Source: Acinetobacter stercoris
GTDB taxonomy: Bacteria > Pseudomonadota > Gammaproteobacteria > Pseudomonadales > Moraxellaceae
Length of the DNA: 37,566 nucleotides
Assembly (NCBI RefSeq): GCF_900323515.1
Contig: NZ_OOGT01000011.1
Span: 1 to 37,566 of the forward strand
Direction: 5' to 3'
In this document: piece after piece, positions 17,269-25,308 of the stretch
How the letters are laid out: every line of letters begins with the position of its first letter
Position numbering within the stretch: the stretch's first letter is position 1
Program-made: the position numbers and the translations under genes
The notes under the pieces: model-generated
What the model was told of the DNA's origin: nothing
Database searches by the model: none
What the model saw: the letters and a program-made list of their open reading frames with translations, nothing else

Positions 17269-18912
17269 TTAACCAAACTCACCAACAGAACGTTCTTTTG
17301 CCCACTCACGAAGTACAAATTTTTGTAATTTACCCGTCGATGTTTTTGGAATTTCGGCAATGACGACATCTTTTGGTACTTTAAAGCGCGCTAAATGTTC
17401 TCTGCAAAATTCAATCACTTCTTCTGGTGTAGTGGTAGCACCATGTTTAAGCTCTATGAAGGCACAGGGAACTTCTTGCCAGCGTGGGTCTGGTTTTGCG
17501 ACCACAGCAGCGGTCATGATTGCTGGATGGGTATATAAAACTTCCTCAACTTCCAATGAGGAAATATTTTCTCCACCAGAAATAATAATGTCTTTGGAAC
17601 GATCCATAATTTTGGCATACCCATCAGGTTGGCAAACTGCCAGGTCACCTGTATGGAACCAGCCACCTTTAAAAGCCTCTTCCGTAGCCTCTTTATTCTT
17701 GAGATAACCTTTCATCACGATATTGCCACGGAACATGATTTCACCCATGGTCTGCCCGTCATTTGGAACAGGTTGCATGGTTTCAGGATCAAGTACGCGC
17801 ATACCGTCCTGAAGAGGGTAAGGTACCCCTTGGCGTGAATGTAATTGTGCCTGTTCCTGAATAGATAGATCGCTCCATCCTGCTTGAGCTGCACATAATG
17901 CTGATGGTCCATATGTTTCAGTTAAGCCATACACATGATTGACCTGAACACCAATATGATGCATACCTTCAATAATTGCTGCTGGTGGGGCTGCGCCTGC
18001 GACCATGACCTCTACACGATGTTCAAATTTGATCTGCTTGTCTTTTGGTGTATTGATCAACATGGAAAGTACAATTGGTGCACCACAGAAATAATCTACT
18101 TTGTACTGGTCTATAAGTTTATAGACCAATTCAGCATCAACTTTTCTAAGGCAAATATTTGTTCCACCATTTGCAGCAATTGTCCAGGCAAAGCACCAGC
18201 CATTACAGTGAAAAAGTGGCAAGGTCCATAAATATTTGGCACGAGGCGTCATACCACAAGCAATAATATTACTCGCAGCATTGATATATGCACCACGGTG
18301 ATGATAAACAACCCCTTTAGGATTCCCTGTAGTTCCTGATGTGTAATTTAGACTGATCGCATCCCACTCATCATGTGGTAGATGCCACTCAAAATCTGGG
18401 TCACCCTCTTTTAGCCAATCCTCATATTCGATTTGACCGATACGAGCTGTAGTTGCATTATTTTCATACTCTTCATCAGCAACATCAATTACGTAGATTT
18501 TCTGGGATACAAGAGAAAGTGCTTCTTTCGCCAAACTGGCAAATTCTGGATCTACCAATAGTACCTTGCTTTCAGCATGTTCCAGCATAAAGGCAATAGT
18601 TTTTGCATCTAAGCGAGTATTTAATGTATTTAAAACAGCACCTGCCATAGGAACTGCAAAATGTGCCTCGATCATTGCTGGAATATTCGGCAGCAAGACT
18701 GAAACAGTATCATTTTTCTGAATGCCCAGTTTTTGTAATTGATGAGCAAACTGGCGACAGCGAGCATATTTGTCACGCCATGTAATACTACGAGAGCCGT
18801 GAATCATGGCAGCTTGATTTGGATAAATATATGCTGCACGTTCCAGATAGCGAAGCGGAGATAAAGCTACAAAGTTTGCAGGCGTCCGTGGTAATTCATC
18901 GTATGCACTCAT
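17269..18912 (-). CDS. Acyl-CoA synthetase (AMP-forming, medium/short-chain type)
   Basis: 547 residues, ANL superfamily. Motifs in order: P-loop YTSGTTGNPKG (190-200), YGLTETYGPS, HTGDL, DRSKDIIISGGENISSLEVEEVL hinge region, and the C-terminal catalytic lysine Lys528 in KTSTGKLQK. The enzyme adenylates a carboxylic acid and transfers it to CoA. The overall pattern (MSAYDELPRTPANFVALSPL at the start, the long WCFAW-type lid) is like the AlkK/DmdB-type synthetases, so a medium-chain or short substituted acid is likely, but the substrate cannot be read. I choose the ATG at 18912 with GGAG six bases upstream; the frame extends 23 codons further without conservation. Monocistronic. Confidence 0.9.
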   Translation of the reverse strand: MSAYDELPRTPANFVALSPLRYLERAAYIYPNQAAMIHGSRSITWRDKYARCRQFAHQLQKLGIQKNDTVSVLLPNIPAMIEAHFAVPMAGAVLNTLNTRLDAKTIAFMLEHAESKVLLVDPEFASLAKEALSLVSQKIYVIDVADEEYENNATTARIGQIEYEDWLKEGDPDFEWHLPHDEWDAISLNYTSGTTGNPKGVVYHHRGAYINAASNIIACGMTPRAKYLWTLPLFHCNGWCFAWTIAANGGTNICLRKVDAELVYKLIDQYKVDYFCGAPIVLSMLINTPKDKQIKFEHRVEVMVAGAAPPAAIIEGMHHIGVQVNHVYGLTETYGPSALCAAQAGWSDLSIQEQAQLHSRQGVPYPLQDGMRVLDPETMQPVPNDGQTMGEIMFRGNIVMKGYLKNKEATEEAFKGGWFHTGDLAVCQPDGYAKIMDRSKDIIISGGENISSLEVEEVLYTHPAIMTAAVVAKPDPRWQEVPCAFIELKHGATTTPEEVIEFCREHLARFKVPKDVVIAEIPKTSTGKLQKFVLREWAKERSVGEFG

Positions 18913-19345
18913 CTTATACTCCATGTATATTTGTTCTAATTTCCTGCCTAAAAAGATAAGCATTTCTACGCATTCTTGCATTTATGCTTTAGTCGAGTAT
19001 GTTTTGAATAAGTTATTATATTGATTTATATGGAATAATTTTTTGTAGAGTGAGAGATGGCTTATTTGAGAAATATTCGTTTGTTATCTTTGGGTGGAAT
19101 TTAAAATAGTTTATCTGCTGCTAATGCCTGATCTTTGAGTGATGATCAATCCGAATTTATTTCCACGTGAAACGTGATATTGATAAAGGGTTGTTTAATA
19201 AATATCAAATGCTTGAATAAGAAAAGTATGGTGAATGATATTTGAGGAAAAGGCTCTATGAGTTTAAGGTTATTGGGCTGAGAGCTTGCAAGGACATATA
19301 AAATATTTTGCATATTTCACTTTTCTTTAAATAATTATCTATAAA
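18913..19345. other. Non-coding region between the acyl-CoA synthetase gene and the thrS promoter
   Basis: About 430 bases, AT-rich. No open frame with coding character, tRNA or clear repeat was found. It should contain the minus-strand promoter of the acyl-CoA synthetase gene, which I could not place. A CACGTGAAAC sequence at 19164-19173 recalls half a parS site but the other half does not fit. Confidence 0.4.
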
Positions 19346-19375
19346 TTGAATATTTTCACATCAAAGGTTTATAAA
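19346..19375 (+). promoter_or_regulatory. Candidate sigma-70 promoter of thrS
   Basis: TTGAAT (19346-19351) and TATAAA (19370-19375) separated by 18 bases, or TTATAA with 17. Transcription would start near 19382 and give a leader of about 125-130 bases, similar in size to the regulated leader of E. coli thrS. Confidence 0.45.
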
Positions 19376-19431
19376 ATGCCATTAAGGGTGTAGAATTTTT
19401 GGCACTTTTATTTTCTTCCACCGATTTTATC

Positions 19432-19500
19432 TTGAGGCTTATCCTCGATCATAATCTCGCGGTGACATGCCCTCGTGTAAGGGGCATCACTCCTTAAGGA
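19432..19500 (+). promoter_or_regulatory. thrS leader with tRNA-Thr anticodon-arm-like hairpin (candidate ThrRS operator)
   Basis: Hairpin A is TTGAGG / CCTCGA (19432-19437 with 19443-19448). A single-stranded linker follows. Hairpin B has six Watson-Crick pairs ATGCCC / GGGCAT (19467-19472 with 19482-19487) plus a U-G pair, extended outward by GTG / CAC past a two-base bulge. Its loop is CGUGUAA (19474-19480): seven bases with UGU at the anticodon place followed by AA. The loop also contains CGU preceded by U. Both are threonine anticodons. The Shine-Dalgarno AAGGA follows inside the palindrome TCCTTAAGGA, then ATG at 19510. The order of two stems, linker and ribosome site matches the known E. 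coli thrS operator, where ThrRS represses its own translation. Structure seen, function inferred. Confidence 0.6.
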
Positions 19501-19509
19501 TTTTTAATT

Positions 19510-21432
19510 ATGCCTATTATCACATTGCCAAATGGCGATCAAAAAAGTTTTGACCAACCTGTTTCCGTTATGGAAGTCGCTCAAAGTATCGGGCCTGGAC
19601 TTGCTAAAAATACGGTAGCAGGAAAAGTAAATGGTCGCTTGGTTGATGCATGTGACTTAATTACTGAAGATGCGAATGTTCAGATCATCACACCTAAAGA
19701 TCAAGAAGGTGTAGAGATTATTCGCCATTCAACTGCACACTTAGTGGGTCATGCAGTAAAACAACTATTCCCAGAAGCGAAAATGGTGATTGGTCCAGTC
19801 ATTGAAGAAGGTTTCTACTATGATATCTGGATGCCAAAACCACTGACCCTGGATGATATGGCAGCTATTGAAGAGCGTATGAAACAGCTCATCAATCAAG
19901 ATTATGATGTCATCAAAAAAATGACTCCACGTGATGAAGTCATCAAGGTATTTACTGAACGTGGTGAAGATTACAAATTACGTCTTGTTGAAGACATGCC
20001 TGATGAAAAAGAAATGGGCTTGTACTATCACCAGGAATATGTAGATATGTGTCGTGGTCCACATGTACCTAATACCAAATTTCTAAAATCATTCAAGCTC
20101 ACTAAAATCTCTGGTGCATACTGGAGAGGTGATGCAAAAAATGAACAATTACAACGTATCTACGGTACAGCCTGGGCAGATAAAAAAGAGTTAGCTGCTT
20201 ATATCAAGCGTATTGAAGAAGCTGAAAAACGTGACCATCGCAAGATTGGTAAAGCTTTGGACTTGTTCCATATGCAAGAAGAAGCTCCTGGTATGGTGTT
20301 CTGGCATCCAAATGGCTGGACGATTTACCAGGTGCTTGAACAATATATGCGTAAAGTCCAACAGGACAACGGCTACCAAGAAGTGAAAACACCACAAATC
20401 GTGGATTTTTCACTTTGGGAAAAATCTGGTCATGCAGCAAACTATGCAGAAAACATGTTTACGACTCATTCAGAGAATCGTAACTATGCTGTAAAACCAA
20501 TGAACTGTCCATGTCACGTTCAGGTTTTCAATCAAGGCTTAAAATCTTATCGTGATCTTCCAATCCGTTTGGCTGAGTTCGGTTCATGTCATCGTAACGA
20601 ACCATCAGGTTCATTACACGGTATTATGCGTGTTCGTGGCTTTACTCAAGATGATGCACATATTTTCTGTACTTCCGAGCAAATTGGTCAGGAAGTCGCA
20701 GATTTTATTAAACTCACTTTAGATGTTTATAAAGATTTCGGTTTTGAAGAAGTTCAAATGAAACTTTCAACACGTCCGGAAAAACGTGTAGGTGCTGATG
20801 AACTTTGGGATGTTGCTGAAAAATCTTTGGCAGATGCTCTGGATGCAGCAGGTCTTGACTGGGAAGAACAACCTGGTGAGGGTGCATTCTATGGTCCTAA
20901 AATTGAATTCTCATTGAAAGACTGCCTCGGTCGTATTTGGCAGTGTGGTACAATTCAGTGTGACTTCAATTTACCACTTCGATTAGATGCATCTTATGTG
21001 ACCGAAGACAATGAACGTGATCATCCTGTGATGTTGCACCGTGCAATTCTTGGAAGTTTTGAACGTTTTATTGGTATACTTATTGAACACTATGCTGGTT
21101 TTATGCCACCATGGTTGGCGCCAACACAAGTATGTGTCATGAATATTACAGATTCGCAAGCTAATGCATGTGAAACGGTGGTTTCTAAACTCAAAGAAAA
21201 TGGAATTCGAGCAATTTCAGACTTGAGAAATGAGAAAATCGGCTTTAAGATTCGTGAGCGTACTTTAGAGCGTATTCCATACTTATTGGTACTTGGGGAT
21301 CGAGAAGTAGAGGAAGGCACAGTAAACGTGCGCACTCGCTCTGGTAAAAATTTAGGTACTATGTCAATTGATGCATTTGTTGACTTAGTGAAAGCAGCCG
21401 TTGCCGAACGCGGCCGGTACATTGTGGAGTAA
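19510..21432 (+). CDS. thrS: Threonyl-tRNA synthetase
   Basis: Charges tRNA-Thr and edits mischarged Ser-tRNA. 640 residues (E. coli 642). Order: TGS domain (1-62), editing domain with His73, His77, Cys181 and His185 (HSTAH and MCRGPH), catalytic core with motif 2 [10 protein letters not shown], and zinc ligands Cys333 (MNCPCHV), His384 (DDAHIF) and His510 (VMLHR). The motif 3 region is [11 protein letters not shown], and the anticodon-binding domain follows from about 535. All catalytic, editing and zinc residues are present. The start ATG has AAGGA nine bases upstream, inside the leader described above, which suggests translational autoregulation. infC follows after five bases, and its Shine-Dalgarno site lies in the last thrS codons. 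Confidence 0.98.
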   Translation: MPIITLPNGDQKSFDQPVSVMEVAQSIGPGLAKNTVAGKVNGRLVDACDLITEDANVQIITPKDQEGVEIIRHSTAHLVGHAVKQLFPEAKMVIGPVIEEGFYYDIWMPKPLTLDDMAAIEERMKQLINQDYDVIKKMTPRDEVIKVFTERGEDYKLRLVEDMPDEKEMGLYYHQEYVDMCRGPHVPNTKFLKSFKLTKISGAYWRGDAKNEQLQRIYGTAWADKKELAAYIKRIEEAEKRDHRKIGKALDLFHMQEEAPGMVFWHPNGWTIYQVLEQYMRKVQQDNGYQEVKTPQIVDFSLWEKSGHAANYAENMFTTHSENRNYAVKPMNCPCHVQVFNQGLKSYRDLPIRLAEFGSCHRNEPSGSLHGIMRVRGFTQDDAHIFCTSEQIGQEVADFIKLTLDVYKDFGFEEVQMKLSTRPEKRVGADELWDVAEKSLADALDAAGLDWEEQPGEGAFYGPKIEFSLKDCLGRIWQCGTIQCDFNLPLRLDASYVTEDNERDHPVMLHRAILGSFERFIGILIEHYAGFMPPWLAPTQVCVMNITDSQANACETVVSKLKENGIRAISDLRNEKIGFKIRERTLERIPYLLVLGDREVEEGTVNVRTRSGKNLGTMSIDAFVDLVKAAVAERGRYIVE

Positions 21433-21437
21433 GAAAG

Positions 21438-21989
21438 ATTAAACAGCCTGATCGTAACCAACAACAAGGTGGTAAAAGCAACCGTCCAGCACTTAATGAT
21501 GAGATTCGTGCAAAAGAAGTACGCCTCGTAGGTGCAGATGGTGAACAAAAAGGGATCGTTTCATTAAATGAAGCGTTGCGCGCTGCAGAAGATGCTGATC
21601 TTGATCTCGTTGAGATTGTTGCTAATGCAGAACCACCTGTTTGTAAAATCATGGATTACAACAAGCACTTGTTTGACCTGAAACAAAAGCAAAAAGATGC
21701 GAAGAAAAAACAGCATCAAGTGCAAGTCAAAGAAATTAAATTACGTCCAGCAACAGACGTTGGTGATTACAACGTTAAATTGCGCGCAATTATTCGTTTC
21801 CTGGAAGAAGGGAATAAAGTAAAAATTACTTTGCGTTTCCGTGGTCGTGAAATGGCTCACCAGCAGTTGGGTCTGGCTCAATTACAAAAAATTGAAGCTG
21901 ACGTTGCTGAATATGGTGTAGTTGAGCAAGCGCCAAAAATGGAAGGTCGTCAGATGGGTATGTTACTTGGACCGAAAAAGAAAAAGTAA
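21438..21989 (+). CDS. infC: Translation initiation factor IF-3 with an AUU start codon
   Basis: 183 residues. Binds the 30S subunit and checks start-codon pairing. The conserved protein begins well before any ATG or GTG: the codons from 21438 give [15 protein letters not shown] and [13 protein letters not shown], matching IF-3 from the N-terminal domain onward. The only suitable initiator is ATT at 21438, preceded by GGAG at eight bases and five bases after the thrS stop. E. coli infC also starts with AUU, which lets IF-3 repress its own synthesis. Further motifs are [11 protein letters not shown], the lysine-rich interdomain linker, [22 protein letters not shown] and the basic C-terminus GPKKKK. 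Taking the first ATG/GTG/TTG would lose 46 residues. Confidence 0.95.
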   Translation: MKQPDRNQQQGGKSNRPALNDEIRAKEVRLVGADGEQKGIVSLNEALRAAEDADLDLVEIVANAEPPVCKIMDYNKHLFDLKQKQKDAKKKQHQVQVKEIKLRPATDVGDYNVKLRAIIRFLEEGNKVKITLRFRGREMAHQQLGLAQLQKIEADVAEYGVVEQAPKMEGRQMGMLLGPKKKK

Positions 21990-22008
21990 GATACGCTACT
22001 TGCACAAC

Positions 22009-22042
22009 AAAAAAAGCACTGCAATCGCAGTGCTTTTTTTTT
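22009..22042 (+). terminator. Strong intrinsic terminator after infC
   Basis: Stem GCACTGC / GCAGTGC with loop AATC, preceded by A7 and followed by T9. It closes the thrS-infC unit, so rpmI-rplT downstream cannot be read from this transcript in quantity. Confidence 0.92.
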
Positions 22043-22146
22043 AAACTCGAATTTGTATTAGATAAATAATAAGTCATCAAAATGCCATGATGCTGTCAAT
22101 ATATTATTCATCATGTATTCATGGATGGTGAAAAGGGTATAAACAA

Positions 22147-22476
22147 ATGGTAAAAATAGATGATTCTGAAGCGTTATCATCAATAAATCAAAAAATCGTT
22201 CAAGATGGTGAAATATTGCCACGAGTAAAATTAAAAGATGGCAGTTCTGTCCAGACAGGAACGGTTGCAACCATGCTATATAACATTAACTTATATAATT
22301 CAGGTTATCAGGAAGAAGTTGAACAGGAGCTTATTCTGGCAATTCCAACTCTGGTCAAAGTCGGATTGTTTGAACTATTTAGTGTTGATGAGTGGATACA
22401 AGGTGATAACCGTGGACGGAAATTTGTTGGTGAAAAGGCTAAGGAATACTTGAAGGCATTAGATAAAGATCAGTAA
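22147..22476 (+). CDS. Small conserved hypothetical protein
   Basis: 109 residues, acidic, soluble, no signal peptide. I do not recognise the family. The N-terminal part has a beta-rich look (EILPRVKLKDGSSVQTGTVA), followed by helical stretches (MLYNINLYN, EEVEQELILAIPTLVKVGLFELF) and a charged C-terminus (GRKFVGEKAKEYLKAL). ATG at 22147 with AAGGG about ten bases upstream. It sits alone between two terminators in the segment that separates infC from rpmI. Possibly a cytosolic adaptor or regulator, but nothing in the sequence decides this. Confidence 0.7.
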   Translation: MVKIDDSEALSSINQKIVQDGEILPRVKLKDGSSVQTGTVATMLYNINLYNSGYQEEVEQELILAIPTLVKVGLFELFSVDEWIQGDNRGRKFVGEKAKEYLKALDKDQ

Positions 22477-22502
22477 AAGGCCAGCATTAAGCTGGTCTTT
22501 TA
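22474..22502. terminator. Bidirectional terminator between convergent genes
   Basis: Stem TAAAAGGCCAGC / GCTGGTCTTTTA with one G-U pair and loop ATTAA. It begins in the stop codon of the plus-strand gene and ends ten bases before the hsp20 stop on the minus strand. Confidence 0.8.
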
Positions 22503-22512
22503 CATTTATGTA

Positions 22513-22971
22513 TTATTCTTCTTTAGGTGCGTCAATCACTTGTTCAGTTTTACGTCCAATTGGAATTTGGCGTGGTAATTTTTCTTCAGGGATAATACGC
22601 TGCAAATCAATTTTCAGTAAACCATTGGCATAATCGGCACTTTGTACCTCAATATGCTCATCTAAACGAAGCGATAGTTTAAAAGAGCGACGTGCAATAC
22701 CTTTATGCAAATATTCCACAGTGGTATCGGGATTGACTTCATTCGGTTTGCCAGTGATCGTGATAATCTGATTTTCAAGATTGATTTCAAGTTCGTCTTC
22801 AGCAAACCCGGCAGTTGCAATCACGATGCGATAGTTATTATCGCCAATTTTTTCAATGTTGTATGGTGGATAATTAGGTGCATCACTCTGCATTGCATAA
22901 TCAAATAAGTCATTAAAACGATCAAAACCAATACTACGACGGAATAGTGGTGTAAGGCTTACATTACTCAT
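22513..22971 (-). CDS. ibpA: Small heat-shock protein, Hsp20/IbpA family
   Basis: 152 residues. ATP-independent holdase that binds unfolding proteins during heat stress and hands them to DnaK/ClpB. N-terminal SLTPLFRRSIGFDRFNDLFD is the IbpA-type start. The alpha-crystallin domain spans about residues 35-125 (YNIEKIGDNNYRIVIATAGF, ITGKP, GIARRSFKLSLRLDEHIEV, ADYANGLLKIDL), and the C-terminal anchoring motif IPI lies in RQIPIGR. The ATG at 22971 has a perfect AGGAGG nine bases upstream. That site is sequestered in a hairpin with the hallmarks of a ROSE thermometer, and a sigma-32 promoter lies further upstream. Transcriptional and translational heat control are therefore both visible. Confidence 0.94.
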   Translation of the reverse strand: MSNVSLTPLFRRSIGFDRFNDLFDYAMQSDAPNYPPYNIEKIGDNNYRIVIATAGFAEDELEINLENQIITITGKPNEVNPDTTVEYLHKGIARRSFKLSLRLDEHIEVQSADYANGLLKIDLQRIIPEEKLPRQIPIGRKTEQVIDAPKEE

Positions 22972-22979
22972 TTATAAGA

Positions 22980-23072
22980 ACCTCCTGAAAGTTCAGCAAA
23001 GTTATAAACAAAAACAGATTCTGTTATGCCAGGCATCAACAGAAGTAATGGCAATATCATTAGATCATTGCC
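22980..23072 (-). promoter_or_regulatory. ROSE-type RNA thermometer in the hsp20 leader
   Basis: In the minus-strand transcript the arm ACUUUGCUGA (23002-22993) pairs across loop ACUU with UCAGGAGGU (22988-22980). This buries the whole AGGAGG and leaves one G (22997) unpaired or opposed to G. The pairing box is UUGCU against AGGA, which is the conserved core of ROSE elements including the thermosensing G. Two further features sit upstream: an ATGCC/GGCAT palindrome, and a 5'-terminal hairpin GGCAAT / ATTGCC (23072-23067 with 23055-23050). ROSE leaders normally have such additional hairpins. Structure read by eye, not folded by software. Confidence 0.8.
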
Positions 23073-23080
23073 TAAAATAA

Positions 23081-23108
23081 ATATAGGGACGCTGAAATCA
23101 CTTTCAAG
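23081..23108 (-). promoter_or_regulatory. Sigma-32 (RpoH) heat-shock promoter of hsp20
   Basis: On the minus strand: CTTGAAA, 13 bases, CCCTATAT. The -35 is a perfect match and the -10 differs at one base from CCCCATNT. Transcription would begin near 23074, giving a leader of about 100 bases that contains exactly the ROSE hairpins. Confidence 0.8.
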
Positions 23109-23287
23109 TATGGATATATTAAAAAATAGATAATCTCCACATATGATAATTATTTAAAATTTCTAATTATGAATAACGTAATTTTAAGAATAAATTGCAA
23201 GAATCCTAAGCTGTGTTATTGAGGAAAACATGTTATAACAAAGCATATTCCAACAATTCAAATTACACAGGATTCGAAAGGTTCAAG

Positions 23288-23908
23288 ATGATAGATTTAT
23301 ATTATTGGGGAACACCCAATGGTCGAAAAATTACGATAGCATTAGAAGAGATGGGTTTGGAATATAAAATTTTCCCGATTAATATTTTGGAAAATGATCA
23401 ATTCCAGCCAGATTTCCTAAAAATTTCTCCAAATAATAAAATGCCTGCAATAGTTGATCAAAATGGACCTCATGGAGAACCTATCTCTATTTTTGAATCT
23501 GGTGCAATCTTGCAATATCTTGGTCGGAAAACAGGGCTCTTTTATCCAGCAGATGAACAGTTACGTGTCGAAGTTGAGCAATGGCTGATGTGGCAGGTTG
23601 CTGGAGTTGGTCCGATGCTGGCGCAAAATAATCATTTTAAAAATTATGCCAAAGAACAGCATCCTTATGCAATTGAACGATATTTCAAAGAAACTCAACG
23701 TTTATTTGGAGTTCTGGATCGACAACTCATTGGACAGAATTATGTTGCTGGTGATTACTCTATAGCTGATATGGCAATTTTCCCGTGGATAGCAACCTAT
23801 GAAAAATTAGGTATAGATATCAGTGTATATCCCCAGGTTCAAGCATATATTGAACGTATAAATGCCAGAGAAGCGGTACAAAAAGCTTTAGCGACCTCTG
23901 TACAATGA
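23288..23908 (+). CDS. YfcG-like glutathione S-transferase / disulfide reductase, copy 1
   Basis: 206 residues. N-terminal thioredoxin-fold domain (MIDLYYWGTPNGRKITIALEE; glutathione-binding FESGAILQYLG at 69-79) and C-terminal helical domain with YSIADMAIFPW. The GTPNG loop places it with nu-class YfcG/Ure2-like proteins, which reduce disulfides with glutathione and lack the usual Tyr/Cys of other GSTs. The frame opens at a TTG at 23213, but the ATG at 23288 has AAAGG seven bases upstream and aligns with family starts. It is the first of two adjacent paralogues. Copy 1 has diverged in the second domain (GPMLAQNNHF instead of GPMLGQNHHF). Confidence 0.9.
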   Translation: MIDLYYWGTPNGRKITIALEEMGLEYKIFPINILENDQFQPDFLKISPNNKMPAIVDQNGPHGEPISIFESGAILQYLGRKTGLFYPADEQLRVEVEQWLMWQVAGVGPMLAQNNHFKNYAKEQHPYAIERYFKETQRLFGVLDRQLIGQNYVAGDYSIADMAIFPWIATYEKLGIDISVYPQVQAYIERINAREAVQKALATSVQ

Positions 23909-23991
23909 GGTTTGCTTTAGTTTTTAAATAGTTAAAAGTTGTGTGATAAAGAGTGTAAGAGCTTGAAAAATAAAGGGTGATAGGTGGAGTC

Positions 23992-24612
23992 ATGATTGAC
24001 TTATATTATTGGGGTACTCCCAATGGTCATAAAATTACAATTGCTTTAGAGGAAATGGGACTGGATTACCAAATTTTCCCGATTAATATTTTGGAAAATG
24101 ATCAATTTCAACCTGACTTTTTAAAGATATCTCCTAACAATAAAATACCTGCTATTGTTGATCAGAATGGTCCAGGTGGTCAGCCAATTTCTGTCTTTGA
24201 ATCTGGTGCAATTTTGCAATATTTAGGACGTAAAACAGGCTTATTTTATCCTAATGATGAACAAGAAAAAGTTGAAGTAGAGCAATGGTTGATGTGGCAA
24301 ATGGGTGGCTTTGGTCCAATGTTAGGGCAGAACCATCATTTCAGTCGTTTTGCACCTGAACGTATCGCCTATGCAACTGATCGTTATGTAAATGAAACCA
24401 GGCGTCTGTATGGTGTCTTGAATAAACAGCTGATTGGGCAAAAGTTTGTGGCAGGAGAGTATTCAATCGCGGATATGGCTATATTGCCTTGGGCTTTGCG
24501 TCATGAGTGGCAGCAAATTCAGCTGGAAGATTATCCTTATGTTAAGGAATATGTCGAGCGCCTTACAGCAAGACCTGCGATTCAAAAGGCATTGTCAATA
24601 AAAGTTATATAA
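23992..24612 (+). CDS. yfcG: YfcG-like glutathione S-transferase / disulfide reductase, copy 2
   Basis: 206 residues, the same length as copy 1. The first 87 residues differ from copy 1 at only 7 positions, while the second half is much more different. Signatures are PTPNG-like GTPNGHKITIALEE, FESGAILQYLGRKTGLF, QMGGFGPMLGQNHHF and YSIADMAILPW. The GPMLGQNHHF block is identical to that of E. coli YfcG as I recall it, so this is probably the ancestral-like copy. ATG at 23992 with AGGTGGAG directly upstream; a GTG five codons earlier is less likely. Followed by a clear terminator. The 83-base gap from copy 1 has no terminator, so both may share a transcript. Confidence 0.91.
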   Translation: MIDLYYWGTPNGHKITIALEEMGLDYQIFPINILENDQFQPDFLKISPNNKIPAIVDQNGPGGQPISVFESGAILQYLGRKTGLFYPNDEQEKVEVEQWLMWQMGGFGPMLGQNHHFSRFAPERIAYATDRYVNETRRLYGVLNKQLIGQKFVAGEYSIADMAILPWALRHEWQQIQLEDYPYVKEYVERLTARPAIQKALSIKVI

Positions 24613-24617
24613 GCTTG

Positions 24618-24641
24618 AAAGCATCTTAAGATGCTTTTTTT
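24618..24641 (+). terminator. Intrinsic terminator after the GST pair
   Basis: Stem AAAGCATC / GATGCTTT with loop TTAA and a T7 run, six bases beyond the stop of the second GST gene. Confidence 0.9.
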
Positions 24642-24684
24642 AGTGTTTTGAGTAATTTGTGGCATGCTTTCATTTTAATTTATA

Positions 24685-25128
24685 GTGTTATCGGCAATGG
24701 CATTGTTACTTCTTTTTATTTCAGCTTTTGCTGCTGCAACTTTATTACCTTTACAGTCCGAAGCTGTTTTGGTTACGTTATTTGTTCAGGCACAGCATTC
24801 TCCATATTTACTGATTTTGGTTGCAACAGTAGGTAATGTTTTGGGGTCATGTGTGAACTGGTATTTAGGGATAAAAATAGAACAGTTCAAAGATAAAAAG
24901 TGGTTTCCTGTGTCACGGCAACAGATGGAAAAAGCAGAAAAAGTTTATCAAAAATATGGTTTTTGGTCATTATTTCTGAGCTGGATGCCTATCATAGGGG
25001 ATCCTTTAACCCTGATTGCCGGTTTGATGAAAGAAAATTTTGCACGCTTTCTTTTTATTGTCATTATTGCAAAAGGAGGGCGTTATATTGTGTTGTATTT
25101 GATGTACTTAGGATTATTTGATTTTTGA
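24685..25128 (+). CDS. yqaA: YqaA family inner-membrane protein (DedA/SNARE-associated-like)
   Basis: 147 residues with four hydrophobic stretches (about 3-24, 38-60, 95-112, 118-143). Family landmarks are ATLLPLQSEAVLV, TVGNVLGSCVNWYLG, a YQKYGFWSLFLSWMPIIGDPLTLIAGL block with the conserved G-D-P, and KGGRYIVLY. These match E. coli YqaA, a small relative of DedA-type membrane proteins thought to act in membrane homeostasis or lipid flipping; its function is not settled. The GTG at 24685 gives an N-terminus of the same length as E. coli YqaA. The ATG at 24697 is the alternative. Neither has a good ribosome-binding site. Confidence 0.87.
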   Translation: MLSAMALLLLFISAFAAATLLPLQSEAVLVTLFVQAQHSPYLLILVATVGNVLGSCVNWYLGIKIEQFKDKKWFPVSRQQMEKAEKVYQKYGFWSLFLSWMPIIGDPLTLIAGLMKENFARFLFIVIIAKGGRYIVLYLMYLGLFDF

Positions 25129-25270
25129 TCGGTCCAATATTTTCAGGGGATGGATGGCAATAAAACGTTGAGTATACCCATTTCTTGTATGAGTTTTAAA
25201 AGCAACACCCTGAACTGATTGAGGCGTTTGTTTATCTAGTTCTTTTTACCTGTACTTTTGTGATTCTAGT

Positions 25271-25298
25271 ATAAGAGATACTTGAGAGTATCTCTTAT
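25271..25298. terminator. Bidirectional terminator
   Basis: Perfect 12-bp stem ATAAGAGATACT / AGTATCTCTTAT with loop TGAG, between convergent yqaA and the TonB-C-domain gene. On the plus side it continues into TTTTAC; on the minus side it starts 11 bases past the stop codon. Confidence 0.8.
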
Positions 25299-25308
25299 TT
25301 TACATCTC

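Noticed and set aside
17629-18231. Plus-strand frames antisense to the acyl-CoA synthetase gene
   Set aside because: Cysteine- and tryptophan-rich translations with no ribosome-binding sites; shadows of a firmly identified gene.
19159-19174. parS-like sequence (CACGTGAAAC core)
   Set aside because: Only the right half and the core fit the ParB site consensus; the left half has about three mismatches, and no other copy was seen in the window.
18913-19345. tRNA or small RNA gene in the longest gap
   Set aside because: No cloverleaf, no GTTCGA-type T-arm and no promoter-terminator pair could be identified by eye.
21576-21578. TTG as the infC start
   Set aside because: It lies in the middle of the conserved N-terminal domain of IF-3; upstream codons to 21438 encode family residues.
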